DNA of 64,000 bases from Sphingobium lactosutens (GCF_013393185.1 NZ_QJQX01000051.1:62001-126000), one strand, 5' to 3'; shown: positions 1 to 8,994, counted from the first letter of the stretch. Program-made: numbers and translations. The notes: generated by a model not told the origin, from the letters alone.

Positions 1-514
1 CCTGCCGCTCAAGCCAGCCATCGGTTCTGCCTAGGTCGGCAAGCCCGCGCCGTTCGACATCGACGCCCGAAAGTGCGATGATGCCATCGACCAGAGCATG
101 CCCCATCGCGCGCCGCCAGTCGGGTCGGTCGGCATAGGGCGAGGCAAGCGAAACTGTGGCGTTGAACCCATCGACCGGCTGCATGAGGTAGAAAGCCGCA
201 CCCAGCGGCGCGCAATCCTCCTCACCCGCGATGAGCGCAGGATGCGGCACGTCCGTCCCGGCAAGGGCCGCCAGCACGCGCATCTCGCGTTGCATGACCC
301 TATCGCTTTCGGGACGCTTGTGCACGGGTGGACGGCGCAGCACGAAGGACTGCTTACCCCTTCGGAAGCGCAACAATATGTTCTGCGTGCCGCCCCCCAG
401 CGGCTCGATATCCTCGATCGGTCCGCCCCCCAGATCGCGACGGTCCATCCATGTGCGCAGCGCGGTCAGGTCGACAGCGGCCTGCCAGCCATGGCCGTCT
501 CCTGCGCCTGTCAC
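1..514 (-). CDS. APH-fold phosphotransferase, ACAD10/11 kinase-domain type (3' end cut by window edge)
   Basis: An open frame of 171 residues runs off the left edge. I place its start at a GTG (514-512) that overlaps the TGA of the upstream SDR as GTGA; an in-frame ATG lies at 448. A glycine-rich GGGTQN loop at about residues 40-45, VLRRPP at 58-63 and a Glu-containing helix (QREMRVLAAL) about ten residues later match the N-lobe of aminoglycoside-phosphotransferase-like kinases, and especially the kinase domain of ACAD10/ACAD11 and bacterial LvaA, which phosphorylate 4-hydroxyacyl-CoAs. The catalytic HGD and DW motifs lie outside the window, so activity cannot be judged. It is the third gene of a leftward operon with an aldehyde dehydrogenase and an SDR. 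The family is clear from sequence; the substrate is inferred from family and context. Confidence 0.8.
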   Translation of the reverse strand, partial: MTGAGDGHGWQAAVDLTALRTWMDRRDLGGGPIEDIEPLGGGTQNILLRFRRGKQSFVLRRPPVHKRPESDRVMQREMRVLAALAGTDVPHPALIAGEEDCAPLGAAFYLMQPVDGFNATVSLASPYADRPDWRRAMGHALVDGIIALSGVDVERRGLADLGRTDGWLERQ

Positions 515-1242
515 AGCGTCATGCCCCCATCTATGATCAGGGTCTGGCCGACCATGAAGCTGGCCAGCGGCGACGCGAGGAACAGGGCAGCCCCGGCCAT
601 CTCCTCCGGCTCGCCCATCCGGCCCAGCGGGATCGACGCCACCGCCGCTGCAAGCCTGTCCGGGTGCGCCGTCGTCACTTCAGTGAGCTTGGTCGCGACA
701 TAGCCCGGCGCGATGCCGTTCACCCGCACGCCCTTGTTGGCCCAGGCCTGTCCCAGAGTCCGGGTCAGCCCTACGACGCCGCATTTGCTTGCGTTATATG
801 CAGGATTTCCCCGGGTCGCATGATAGGCGGCGGTGCTGCTTACCGTCACGATGGCGCCGGCGCTCTTGGCGAGCTGAGGGTAGAAGGTCTGCGCGCAGGC
901 CATCATGCTGTTGAGGTTCACGTCGACGACATGCCGGAACGTCTCGACATCGAACTCCTGCCGATCGTAGCGAACCGTGCCCTGGCAGAGTATGAGTATG
1001 TCGAGGCGAAGGCGCGCAGCCTCAGCACGCACTTTCCCGGCGTCGGTCACATCGACCTGAACATAGTCGATGCCGTCCAGCTCATCGGGCTTCTCATAAT
1101 CCTCGACGCGCGCGCGCGTACCCCACACATGGGTTGCAGCACCGGCGTCGCGGAACCCCCGCGCGATCGCCCGGCCGATTCCGCTCGATCCGCCGACCAC
1201 CAGCGCAGTCTTGCCCTCGAAGGAAAGGACCGGCCCCGTCAT
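511..1242 (-). CDS. SDR family oxidoreductase
   Basis: This 243-residue classical short-chain dehydrogenase/reductase has the Rossmann loop GGSSGIG at residues 17-23, the structural Asn in VNLNS near 109, Ser136, and the YxxxK pair Tyr149/Lys153, ending in the typical IDGGMTL. Such enzymes interconvert hydroxyl and keto groups with NAD(P)H in the cytoplasm. Its ATG overlaps the TGA of the upstream aldehyde dehydrogenase by four bases, and its own TGA overlaps the GTG of the downstream kinase, so the three genes are probably one translationally coupled unit. A substrate such as a hydroxyacyl-CoA or alcohol intermediate is plausible from the neighbours but cannot be read from the sequence. Confidence 0.9.
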   Translation of the reverse strand: MTGPVLSFEGKTALVVGGSSGIGRAIARGFRDAGAATHVWGTRARVEDYEKPDELDGIDYVQVDVTDAGKVRAEAARLRLDILILCQGTVRYDRQEFDVETFRHVVDVNLNSMMACAQTFYPQLAKSAGAIVTVSSTAAYHATRGNPAYNASKCGVVGLTRTLGQAWANKGVRVNGIAPGYVATKLTEVTTAHPDRLAAAVASIPLGRMGEPEEMAGAALFLASPLASFMVGQTLIIDGGMTL

Positions 1243-2657
1243 GCGGCACGCGCCGTATGGATAGTCTGGGGGCTGGTGAACTCAAGGAGACCATCAAGCC
1301 CGTTCTCGACCCCGAGGCCCGACTGCTTCTGCCCGGCAAAGGCGGCATAGGGCGTCAGATTTTGCGCCGAATTGATCCAGACGGTGCCGGTTTCCAGCCG
1401 CGCGGCGACGGCGGCGGCTCGATCGGGATCGGACGACCAGACCGACCCTGCAAGCCCGAATTCAGAAGCGTTCGCGCGTGCGATCGCATCGTCCAGATCG
1501 TCAAAACGAAGCAGCGGCACGACCGGCCCGAAGGCTTCCTCCTGCACGACGCGGGATTGTTCGGGCGGGTTATCGACGATGGTCGCGGGGACGAAAAAGC
1601 CCTTCCCTTCCCAGTCTCCCCCGCCGCTGAGGAAGCGATGCCCCTGCGCCCGCGAGTCCGCGACCAGCGCCTTCACCCGCTCGAACTGCGCGCGATTCTG
1701 AACTGGACCCAGCGCGACACCGGCATCGGCGCCATTGCCCATCGCCACCTCTCCAGCCACACGGGCGAGAGCGGCCGAGAGCGGCGCATAGACTTTCGCA
1801 TCGACATAGATGCGCTTGGCCGCGACGCACACCTGACCGCTATTCTTGAACGCCGCCCAGAACAGCAGTTCCGCGATCGCATCGACATCGACATCGTCCA
1901 GCACGATCGCCGCGTCATTCCCGCCCAGCTCCAGCGTCAGGCGCTTGAGGTTGGCCGCAGCGCTCGCCATGACCCTGCGCCCGGTGGCGGTCGATCCGGT
2001 GAAGCTGATCTTGTCGATCCCCGCATGCCCGGTCATCCACGGACCGAGCGCGTCGCCACCGGTAATGACGTTCAATACGCCCGGCGGCAGGACGCCTCGC
2101 AACAGTTCCGCCAGACGCAGCGTGGCGAGCGGCGTGAAGGGCGAGGGTTTCAGCACCAGCGTATTGCCGGTCAACAACGCAGGCCCGATCTTCCAGATGG
2201 CGAGCAGAACGGGGAAATTCCACGGCACGATCGCACCCACGACGCCCAGCGGAACATGCCGCGTCGTGCTGCGCTGGCCGGGCATCACATCGCTGATGGT
2301 GACGGGCAGCTCATTCTTCGCGACTTCACCGATCCACCATGCGGCCGCCTGGATTTCCCCCAGCGCGTCACCGAGCGGCTTGCCCTGTTCTGCCGTCAAT
2401 ATCTGTTGCAGTTCATCGGCATTGGCCAGGATCACCGCAGCAATCCGGCCCAGAGCGGCCTGCCGCTCCGCATAGGGCGTGTCGCGCCAGCCCGGAAAGG
2501 CGGCGCGCGCTGCGGCCACCGCCTCATCGAGTTGCTCGGCAGTACCGTCTGGCGCCTGACCGATCACCGCTTCGGTGGCCGGATTGACGACATCGATCAG
2601 CGTGGCGGCTGTGGTGGCCGCACCGTCGATGGTCATGGATGGACGGATCATATCCAT
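1239..2657 (-). CDS. NAD(P)-dependent aldehyde dehydrogenase
   Basis: This ALDH-superfamily enzyme oxidises an aldehyde to a carboxylate. With the ATG at 2657 it has 472 residues, the usual length. Visible motifs are PWNF near residue 146, the cofactor loop FTGST near 219-223, general base Glu243 in LELGGND, nucleophile Cys277 in GQVCVAAKR, and the C-terminal EEAFGPV segment. The same frame stays open to 2753, but those 32 extra residues look unlike an ALDH N-terminus; a GGAG about 11 bases upstream supports 2657. It is first in the leftward operon, followed by the SDR and the kinase. An alcohol-aldehyde-acid sequence feeding the divergent acyl-CoA ligase is inferred. Confidence 0.9.
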   Translation of the reverse strand: MDMIRPSMTIDGAATTAATLIDVVNPATEAVIGQAPDGTAEQLDEAVAAARAAFPGWRDTPYAERQAALGRIAAVILANADELQQILTAEQGKPLGDALGEIQAAAWWIGEVAKNELPVTISDVMPGQRSTTRHVPLGVVGAIVPWNFPVLLAIWKIGPALLTGNTLVLKPSPFTPLATLRLAELLRGVLPPGVLNVITGGDALGPWMTGHAGIDKISFTGSTATGRRVMASAAANLKRLTLELGGNDAAIVLDDVDVDAIAELLFWAAFKNSGQVCVAAKRIYVDAKVYAPLSAALARVAGEVAMGNGADAGVALGPVQNRAQFERVKALVADSRAQGHRFLSGGGDWEGKGFFVPATIVDNPPEQSRVVQEEAFGPVVPLLRFDDLDDAIARANASEFGLAGSVWSSDPDRAAAVAARLETGTVWINSAQNLTPYAAFAGQKQSGLGVENGLDGLLEFTSPQTIHTARAA

Positions 2658-3116
2658 GTTGGATTTCGCTCCCTCGCGCTTGAGGGCGGCAATCGCACCG
2701 GGATCAGGAGCTTCGGCATCGGGCGCGTCGCAGCCTGAAAAGCCGCCTCGCAATGCCCTTGGCCGATCCTCTCGATCCTGGCTGTGCCGCCAGTTACGCC
2801 GTCAAGGTGAAAGCTTGGGTCTTCAACGTCCAATTGGCGTTTGCGCGACAGTCATCGTCACGGCCGATCAATCCCGCTGGGTAACGGGCCATTCATCGCC
2901 ATGACCGATTGATCGCGGCCGAAAGACGATTGGACCCCTGCCCCCGTCTGCTCCTACCCAGAGAGCAAGAAGACATCGCCCCCGAGTCCGGAGAAGCGAC
3001 GCGCAGATGACGGCTAGCGATGCCTTTATCGATGACCCTTGGAGAGAGTGCGACGACATGAAAGGTCTGGATATCACCGATGCAATAAGCGGCGGGATGC
3101 GCGGGGCGGCGGTCTG
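2658..3116. promoter_or_regulatory. Divergent intergenic region between aldehyde dehydrogenase and acyl-CoA ligase operons
   Basis: About 460 bases separate the two divergent operons. The region holds an interrupted inverted repeat, CGGCCGATCAAT at 2861-2872 against ATTGATC-GC-GGCCG at 2908-2921 (arms complementary apart from a two-base insertion), a candidate site for a shared regulator. A short frame at 3007-3116 ends in TGATG on the ligase start; it has no recognisable similarity. I could not identify convincing -35/-10 hexamers. Confidence 0.4.
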
Positions 3117-4607
3117 ATGCATCCGACAATCCACGCGCAGGCGACCCCCGACAAGCCCGCCTACATCATGGCGCGCTCGGGCGAGGTCGTGACATATGCC
3201 GAACTTGAGGCGCGGTCCAATCAGGGCGCGCATTTGCTGCGCTCGCTTGGCCTTAGGCGGGGCGACGGCATCGCGCTCATGCTGGAAAATGACGCGCGTT
3301 TTTTCGAGATCGTCTGGGCGGCGCAGCGCGCGGGCCTCTATTATACCTGTATCTCGACCCGGCTGGCTCCGCCGGAAATCGCGTTCATCATCGCCGATTC
3401 AGGTTCGCGCGTTCTGGTGGCCTCGGCGCCCGTCGCAGACGAACTCGCAACGCCCGAACTCGCCATATTCGCGCCGGGCGCACGCGATTTCGTGGCGGAA
3501 CGATCGGCCTTCCCGGAAACGGCGATCGCCGATGAAAGCCCGGGCAACGACATGCTCTATTCGTCGGGCACCACCGGGCGCCCCAAGGGGATAAGGCCCG
3601 CACTGCCGGAAGGATCGCTCGACCAGACCAACCCGCTGACCGAATTCGGCAAAGCCGCGTTCGACATGACGTCCGACATGATCTTCCTGTCGCCCGCGCC
3701 GCTTTATCACTCCGCACCGCTGCGCTGGTGCATGGTGGTTCAGAAGCTGGGCGGAACCGTCATCGTCATGGAGAAGTTCGACGAAGAAGAAGCGCTGGCG
3801 CTGATCGAGCGCCACCATGTGACGCACGCATGGTTCGTGCCGACCCATTTCATCCGGATGCTCAAGCTGCCCGAGGACGTTCGGGAACGCTACGACCTGT
3901 CATCACTACGCCTCGTCTATCATGCGGCGGCCCCCTGCCCCGTCGAGGTGAAAAAGGCGATGATGACCTGGTTCGGTCCGATCATCCATGAATTCTACAG
4001 CGGCACCGAAGCCAACGGGCTGACGACCATCGGCCCCAAGGAATGGCTAGAACGGCCCGGCTCCGTCGGCCGCGCATATTGGGGTTCGATCCGCATCTGC
4101 GGCGAAGACGGCGAACCTCTTCCCGCAGGCGCCACAGGGGCGATCTATTTCGCCGATGGATATGCGTTCGAATATCACAACGACCCGGAAAAGACGGCCG
4201 CCAGCCGCAATCAGCATGGCTGGACGACGCTGGGCGATGTCGGTCACGTCGATGAGGCGGGCTATCTTTACCTCACGGATCGTCAGAGCTTCATGATAAT
4301 CTCGGGAGGCGTGAACATCTATCCTCAGGAGATCGAGGATGCGATCATCACCCATCCCCGGGTCGCCGATGTCGCGGTCATAGGCGCGCCGGACGCCGAG
4401 ATGGGTGAGCGCGTCGTCGCCGTCGTCCAGCCTGTCGATTGGGCCGACGCCGGCCCTACGCTTGTCGAGGAACTATCGGCATGGCTTCAGGGCCGGATCG
4501 GCCGCATCAAGCAACCGCGCCAGATCGACTTCGTGCGCGAACTGCCACGGCACCCCACGGGCAAGCTGCTGAAGCGGCTGGTGCGCGAAACCTATTGGCC
4601 AGGCTAA
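3117..4607 (+). CDS. AMP-forming acyl-CoA synthetase (ANL superfamily)
   Basis: This 496-residue enzyme activates a carboxylic acid to its acyl-AMP and then acyl-CoA. The P-loop SSGTTGRPKG lies at about residues 149-158, YSGTE at about 294-298, the hinge/core segment YLTDRQSFMIISGGVNIYPQEIE at about 384-407, and the C-terminal catalytic Lys in HPTGK near 482. The frame is open upstream to 3039, but the ATG at 3117, overlapping an upstream TGA as TGATG, gives a normal N-terminus. It opens the rightward operon of beta-oxidation-like enzymes, so it probably delivers the pathway substrate as a CoA thioester. The identity of the acid is unknown; the lack of a membrane segment implies a cytoplasmic soluble enzyme. 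Confidence 0.9.
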   Translation: MHPTIHAQATPDKPAYIMARSGEVVTYAELEARSNQGAHLLRSLGLRRGDGIALMLENDARFFEIVWAAQRAGLYYTCISTRLAPPEIAFIIADSGSRVLVASAPVADELATPELAIFAPGARDFVAERSAFPETAIADESPGNDMLYSSGTTGRPKGIRPALPEGSLDQTNPLTEFGKAAFDMTSDMIFLSPAPLYHSAPLRWCMVVQKLGGTVIVMEKFDEEEALALIERHHVTHAWFVPTHFIRMLKLPEDVRERYDLSSLRLVYHAAAPCPVEVKKAMMTWFGPIIHEFYSGTEANGLTTIGPKEWLERPGSVGRAYWGSIRICGEDGEPLPAGATGAIYFADGYAFEYHNDPEKTAASRNQHGWTTLGDVGHVDEAGYLYLTDRQSFMIISGGVNIYPQEIEDAIITHPRVADVAVIGAPDAEMGERVVAVVQPVDWADAGPTLVEELSAWLQGRIGRIKQPRQIDFVRELPRHPTGKLLKRLVRETYWPG

Positions 4608-4706
4608 GTCGATGGTGCTGAAAAAACCGACCACCGCAGCGTCGCCAGTCTCCGCAGCGCCGCGGACGGCGATGGCATTCGGACTGGTTTAAATGGGACG
4701 GACAGG

Positions 4707-5468
4707 ATGAACATTGAAGGCGTAGCAGCGATCGTCACGGGGGGAGCATCGGGCCTTGGCGCCGGTACGGCGAAGCGCCTTGCAGCCGCAGGAGCGAAGG
4801 TCACGCTCTTCGACCTCAATGCCGAAATGGGCGCAGCGACGGCGGCGGAGATCGGCGGACATTTTCTGCCCGTAAACGTGACCGACGAAGCCGCGGTCGA
4901 GGCGGCGGTGGATAAGGCCGAAGCGCTCAACGGCAAGGCCCGCATCCTCGTGAACTGCGCGGGGATCGGCCCACCCGCCAAGGTGATCGGCCGCGACGGC
5001 AAGGCGATCCCGCTGGCGGATTTCTCGAAGATCGTGACGATCAACCTCATCGGCAGCTTCAACGTCCTCTCGAAATTCGCGGCCCGCCTGCACGACGCCG
5101 ATCCGGTCGGCGAAGAAAGGGGCGTCATCATCAATACCGCCTCGGTCGCCGCCTATGACGGGCAGATCGGGCAAGCCGCCTATGCCGCTTCGAAGGGGGG
5201 CGTCGTCGGCATGACCCTGCCGATCGCGCGGGAGTTCGCACGCTACGGCATCCGCGTCATGACGATCGCGCCGGGCATTTTCTGGACGCCGCTGCTGGCT
5301 ACGCTGCCGCAGGAGGCGCAGGATTCGCTTGGGCGTCAGGTGCCCTTCCCCAGCCGTCTCGGCCAGCCGGACGAATATGCGCAGCTGGCCGAAAGCATCG
5401 TCACCAACCCCATGCTCAACGGCGAAACGATCCGTCTGGACGGCGCGATCCGGATGGCTCCGAAATGA
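4707..5468 (+). CDS. HSD10-like SDR (3-hydroxyacyl-CoA dehydrogenase type 2 family)
   Basis: This 253-residue SDR has TGGASGLG at 11-18, an Asp after beta-2 (FDLN) that favours NAD, NCAG near 83-86, Ser146, and Tyr159/Lys163 (YAASK). The long insert between NCAG and NLIGSFNV and the ending NGETIRLDGAIRM are typical of the HSD17B10/2-methyl-3-hydroxybutyryl-CoA dehydrogenase group, which oxidises 3-hydroxyacyl-CoAs, including alpha-methyl branched ones. The start at 4707 follows a GGGACGGACAGG stretch. Its TGA overlaps the ATG of the next gene by four bases. The natural reading is the third beta-oxidation step for the acid activated by the upstream ligase; this role is inferred from family and operon. 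Confidence 0.88.
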   Translation: MNIEGVAAIVTGGASGLGAGTAKRLAAAGAKVTLFDLNAEMGAATAAEIGGHFLPVNVTDEAAVEAAVDKAEALNGKARILVNCAGIGPPAKVIGRDGKAIPLADFSKIVTINLIGSFNVLSKFAARLHDADPVGEERGVIINTASVAAYDGQIGQAAYAASKGGVVGMTLPIAREFARYGIRVMTIAPGIFWTPLLATLPQEAQDSLGRQVPFPSRLGQPDEYAQLAESIVTNPMLNGETIRLDGAIRMAPK

Positions 5469-6799
5469 GCGGGACGGCTGGCATCGGCCCCGAAGCAACG
5501 GCGGCGCTGGCAGCCCGCGTGGAAGCTTTCGTGCGTGAGGTGGTCGCCCCTTATGAAAAAGACCCTCGCCGCGATCATCATGAATGCCCCGGCGAGGATC
5601 TGATCGCCGAACTGAAGGACAAGGCTCGCGAGGCCGGATTGATGACCCCGCATATCCTGCCCGACGGCCGCCACCCGACCCAGCGGGAAACCGCGATCGT
5701 GCTGCAGGCGACGGGTCTGTCCCCGCTTGGGCCGCTGGCGCTCAACACCGCCGCGCCGGACGAAGGCAATATGTATCTGCTGGGCAAGGTCGGCAGTGCG
5801 GCGATCAAGGACCGCTTCCTGCGTCCGTTGGTCGAGGGGAAGGCGCGATCGGCCTTCTTCATGACGGAGCCAGCGGCGGAGGGTGGCGCCGGTTCCGATC
5901 CCTCAATGATGCAGACCCGTTGCCATCTCGACGGCAATCATTGGGTGGTGAACGGGCGCAAGGCGTTCATTACCGGCGCAGATGGAGCACAGATCGGCAT
6001 CGTCATGGCGAAGTCGATGGACGGCGCCTGCATGTTCCTGGTCGACCTGCCCGATCCGGCGATCCGTATTGAACGCGCGCCAAACACGATCGACAGCTCG
6101 ATGCCGGGCGGCCATGCCGTAGTGACGATCAACAATCTGCGCGTGCCCGCCGACCAGATGCTGGGCCAGTCGGGCGAAGGATTCCGCTATGCGCAGGTGC
6201 GCCTTGCGCCTGCCCGCCTGGACGTGATCTCGATCGACGGCTTCGAATGCGCGGGACATCCGGGCGAGGACGATATTCCCGGCCTTATCCTCATCCCCGC
6301 GACGGCGGACCAAGTGAAAATCCCGATCATCGCCAGCGGCGGCTTTGGCGACGGGCGCGGCCTTGCCGCCGCCCTCGCGCTGGGCGCGGAAGGCGTCAAC
6401 ATGGGCACACGCTTCTGCGCCACGCAGGAAGCCCCGATCCACGACAGGGTGAAGCAGTTCCTCGTCGCCAATGACGAGCGCGCGACCAACCTCATCTTCC
6501 GCCGCTTCCACAACACCGGGCGTGTCGCAAAGAACAGCATCTCCGACCGCGTCGTGGACATATCGAAAAAGCCTGAGGCCGTGTTCGAGGACATCCGTCC
6601 CCTCGTCGGCGGCGCACTGGGCCGCAAGGCGCTCGAAACCGGCGATCTCGACGCCGGCCTGGTCTGGGCGGGCCAGGTGCAGGGCCTGATCCACGACATC
6701 CCCAGCTGCCGGGAACTGCTCGACCGCATCATCATCGAAGCCGAGACAATCATTTCAAGCCGCCTAGCCGGTTTCACGCATCAAAGGCTGCCAGCATGA
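5465..6799 (+). CDS. In-frame chimera: N-terminal half acyl-CoA dehydrogenase joined to C-terminal half nitronate monooxygenase
   Basis: Residues 1 to about 252 are the N-terminal and middle domains of an acyl-CoA dehydrogenase of ACAD10/11 type: APDEGNM near 98-103, EGKARSAFFMTEP near 124-136, PGGHAVV near 214-220, and the segment GEGFRYAQVRLAPARL that in intact enzymes leads into the C-terminal four-helix domain. At about nucleotide 6221 the frame switches to DVISIDGFECAGHPGEDD, followed by ASGGFGDGRGLAAALALGAEGVNMGTRF, the His and FMN-phosphate motifs of 2-nitropropane dioxygenase/nitronate monooxygenases, and then the rest of that family's C-terminus. Missing are the ACAD C-terminal domain with the catalytic acid and about half of the flavin barrel. 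Start and stop keep the ATGA overlaps of the operon. A deletion between two adjacent genes is the simplest explanation; neither half is likely to work conventionally. Confidence 0.88.
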   Translation: MSGTAGIGPEATAALAARVEAFVREVVAPYEKDPRRDHHECPGEDLIAELKDKAREAGLMTPHILPDGRHPTQRETAIVLQATGLSPLGPLALNTAAPDEGNMYLLGKVGSAAIKDRFLRPLVEGKARSAFFMTEPAAEGGAGSDPSMMQTRCHLDGNHWVVNGRKAFITGADGAQIGIVMAKSMDGACMFLVDLPDPAIRIERAPNTIDSSMPGGHAVVTINNLRVPADQMLGQSGEGFRYAQVRLAPARLDVISIDGFECAGHPGEDDIPGLILIPATADQVKIPIIASGGFGDGRGLAAALALGAEGVNMGTRFCATQEAPIHDRVKQFLVANDERATNLIFRRFHNTGRVAKNSISDRVVDISKKPEAVFEDIRPLVGGALGRKALETGDLDAGLVWAGQVQGLIHDIPSCRELLDRIIIEAETIISSRLAGFTHQRLPA

Positions 6800-7572
6800 C
6801 CTACAGCAATGTGCTCGTCACGCGCGAGGACCATCTCACGATCATAACCATCAATCGCCCGCAAGCCTATAACGCGCTCGATCCCGATACACAGCTCGAA
6901 CTACAGGATGCGTTCGACCGTTTCGAGCAGGATGACGAACAGTGGGTGGGCATATTGACGGGCGCCGGACCCAAGGCCTTTTGCGGCGGAATGGATTTGA
7001 AAGCCCAAGCGGAACGCGGCGACCTCTTTACCCCGCAAAAGGGTTTTGGCGGGCTGACGGCGCGTTTCGACCTTTCCAAGCCGCTGATCGCCGCGGTGAA
7101 CGGGATCGCCATGGGTGGCGGGTGTGAGCTTGCGCTGGCCTGCGACATCGTCGTGGCCAGCGAAAACGCCCTGTTCGCCTTGCCCGAACCCCGGGTGGGG
7201 CTGGCCGCTCTAGCAGGTGGCATCCAGCGGCTACCGCGAGAAATCGGGCTGAAACATGCGATGGGCATGTTGCTGACCGGTCGCCGCGTATCGGCAAAGG
7301 AGGCGCAGACGCTCGGCTTCGTCAATGAAGTCGTCAGCGAAGATGTTGTCGGGGCTGCACGGCGCTGGGCGCAGGACATCCTTGCCTGTAGCCCCATGGC
7401 CGTGCGGGCGACCAAGGAGGCGACGCTGCGCGGCCTGGAGGTATCCGTCGCGGAAGGCCTTTCGGGAGAATGGCATTATCCGGCGATGACAGCGATGCTG
7501 GCTTCGCAAGACGCGGTGGAAGGCCCCATGGCCTTTGCAGCCAAGCGCACTCCGGCATGGAAGGGTCGCTGA
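6796..7572 (+). CDS. Enoyl-CoA hydratase/isomerase (crotonase family)
   Basis: This 258-residue crotonase-fold protein hydrates 2-enoyl-CoAs or isomerises them. FCGGMDL near residues 62-68 forms the first oxyanion-hole segment and [12 protein letters not shown] near 103-114 the second. Both acidic residues of true hydratases are present: Glu111 in GGCELAL and Glu131 in ALPEPRVGL. Length and motifs indicate an active enzyme. It starts inside the stop of the chimeric gene (ATGA) and ends in TGATG with the ferredoxin start, so it is coupled on both sides. It fits between the dehydrogenase and HSD10-like steps of a beta-oxidation spiral. The acyl substrate is unknown. Confidence 0.9.
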   Translation: MTYSNVLVTREDHLTIITINRPQAYNALDPDTQLELQDAFDRFEQDDEQWVGILTGAGPKAFCGGMDLKAQAERGDLFTPQKGFGGLTARFDLSKPLIAAVNGIAMGGGCELALACDIVVASENALFALPEPRVGLAALAGGIQRLPREIGLKHAMGMLLTGRRVSAKEAQTLGFVNEVVSEDVVGAARRWAQDILACSPMAVRATKEATLRGLEVSVAEGLSGEWHYPAMTAMLASQDAVEGPMAFAAKRTPAWKGR

Positions 7573-7889
7573 TGTCGACCATCATCGTTCAGGATCGCGA
7601 AGGCCGTCAGGTAAACATAAATGCCACGGCCGGACTGTCGATCATGGAAATCGTACGCGACGCCGGGATCGATGAACTCATGGCCCTATGCGGTGGCTGC
7701 TGCTCCTGCGCGACATGCCATATCTATGTCAGTCCCGACTTCGCGGACCACATGCCCGCGATGTCGGCCGATGAAGATGATCTGCTCGACAGCTCCGAAC
7801 ATCGCAACCCGCTATCCCGACTTGCCTGTCAGATCCCCTTCTCGGATCGGATGGCTGGCATGATGGTCGCCATCGCGCCGGAAGAATGA
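7572..7889 (+). CDS. Adrenodoxin-type [2Fe-2S] ferredoxin
   Basis: The ATG at 7572 overlaps the hydratase stop as TGATG and gives 105 residues, normal for this family. The cluster ligands are Cys40, Cys46, Cys49 and Cys86 (C-x5-C-x2-C-x36-C), with extra cysteines at 43 and 44. Ferredoxins of this class pass single electrons from a reductase to cytochrome P450s or other oxygenases. No P450 or ferredoxin reductase lies in the window, so its partner is elsewhere, unless it serves the molybdopterin enzyme 2.5 kb downstream, which would be unusual. Its place within a CoA operon suggests that a hydroxylation belongs to the same pathway. Confidence 0.9.
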   Translation: MSTIIVQDREGRQVNINATAGLSIMEIVRDAGIDELMALCGGCCSCATCHIYVSPDFADHMPAMSADEDDLLDSSEHRNPLSRLACQIPFSDRMAGMMVAIAPEE

Positions 7890-8977
7890 TGACCGACGAC
7901 AATCGCCTGAATGAATCTTCTCCCGGCCCGCTCGCGGGTCTTCGGGTTGTCGAATTCGCCTCCATCGGCCCCGGCCCCTACGCCGCCATGCTGCTGGCCG
8001 ACATGGGAGCCGACGTGCTGCGCATCGACCGGCCCGAAGAGAATGGCTGGCCCAATCCCGTGGTGGACCGGGGTCGGGCCAATATCCGGATCGACCTTTC
8101 AACAGCGGAGGGCCGGGCACAGGCGCAGGACATCGCGACGATGGCGGATGTCGTGATCGAAGGTTTGCGCCCCGGCGTGATGGAACGTCTGGGCCTTGGT
8201 CCCGAACAGCTGCTCGCCCGCAATCCCCGGTTGATTTACGGCAGGATGACGGGCTGGGGCCAAGACGGCCCGCTCGCTCGCACCGCGGGGCATGACATCA
8301 CCTATCTTGCGATGACCGGCGCATTGGCGGCGATCGGCCGACCGGGCGAACCGGCAGTGGCGCCTCTCAACATGCTCGGCGATTTCGGCGGCGGCTCGCT
8401 CTTCCTCGTCTTCGGCATCATGCTGGCGCTCTGGGAGCGGGAGCGATCGGGTCAGGGCCAAGTGGTCGACGCCGCAATTCTGGACGGCGTAACGTCTATG
8501 ATGTCGATGTTCACCGGCTTCGTTCAGACCCACCTGATCTCGCTCGATCGCGCTGAAAATTTCCTCAGCGGAGCGGCCCCCTATTACCGCTGCTATCTGT
8601 GCGCGGATGGTCGGGAAGTCGCCGTCGGGGCGATCGAGCCGCAATTCTGGCGCATCCTTTGCCAACGGCTCGAAGCGCCCGCGTTCGTGTCGCAGGACCG
8701 GTCGGCATGGACCGCGACGACCGCATGGCTGGAAGCGACATTCGCCAGCCGGACAGCCGCCCACTGGACGGCCCTGTTCGAAGGCAGCGACGCCTGCGTC
8801 GTACCGGTGCTGACGCTGGAGGAGGCAAGACGCCATCCCCATAATGTCGCCCGCCGGAGCATGACCGAAGTCGCTGGCCTGCTCCAGCCACAAGCCGCGC
8901 CCCGTCTGACGCGAACGCCCGGCCGGATCAGCGAGGCGTGCAGCAGCGAAGCAATGCTGGCCCGCTGGCGTGAGTGA
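7886..8977 (+). CDS. CaiB/BaiF family protein, alpha-methylacyl-CoA racemase-like
   Basis: This 363-residue family III CoA-transferase-fold protein starts at 7886 (ATGATG; 7889 is possible) and overlaps the ferredoxin stop. The racemase catalytic pair is visible: His136 in AGHDITYLA and Asp166 in [10 protein letters not shown], matching His126/Asp156 of mycobacterial alpha-methylacyl-CoA racemase. Racemases of this type invert the 2-methyl centre of branched acyl-CoAs so that S-specific dehydrogenases can act; true CoA-transferases of the family instead use the aspartate as a nucleophile. Together with the HSD10-like SDR this points to an alpha-methyl branched substrate such as an isoprenoid or sterol side chain. 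That reading is inference. Confidence 0.85.
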   Translation: MMTDDNRLNESSPGPLAGLRVVEFASIGPGPYAAMLLADMGADVLRIDRPEENGWPNPVVDRGRANIRIDLSTAEGRAQAQDIATMADVVIEGLRPGVMERLGLGPEQLLARNPRLIYGRMTGWGQDGPLARTAGHDITYLAMTGALAAIGRPGEPAVAPLNMLGDFGGGSLFLVFGIMLALWERERSGQGQVVDAAILDGVTSMMSMFTGFVQTHLISLDRAENFLSGAAPYYRCYLCADGREVAVGAIEPQFWRILCQRLEAPAFVSQDRSAWTATTAWLEATFASRTAAHWTALFEGSDACVVPVLTLEEARRHPHNVARRSMTEVAGLLQPQAAPRLTRTPGRISEACSSEAMLARWRE

Positions 8978-8994
8978 TATGGGAGAGAAAGATC

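Noticed and set aside
1134..2738. Long open frame antisense to the aldehyde dehydrogenase
   Set aside because: Same composition effect; the leftward ALDH has all catalytic motifs.
2658..2753. N-terminal extension of the aldehyde dehydrogenase
   Set aside because: The extra 32 residues do not resemble any ALDH N-terminus, and an internal ATG has a better ribosome-binding site.
3007..3116. 36-codon frame directly upstream of the acyl-CoA ligase, ending in TGATG
   Set aside because: No recognisable family and no clear ribosome-binding site; probably only incidental or a coupling leader.
4612..4692. 26-codon frame between the ligase and SDR genes
   Set aside because: Low-complexity translation, no family, poor start context.
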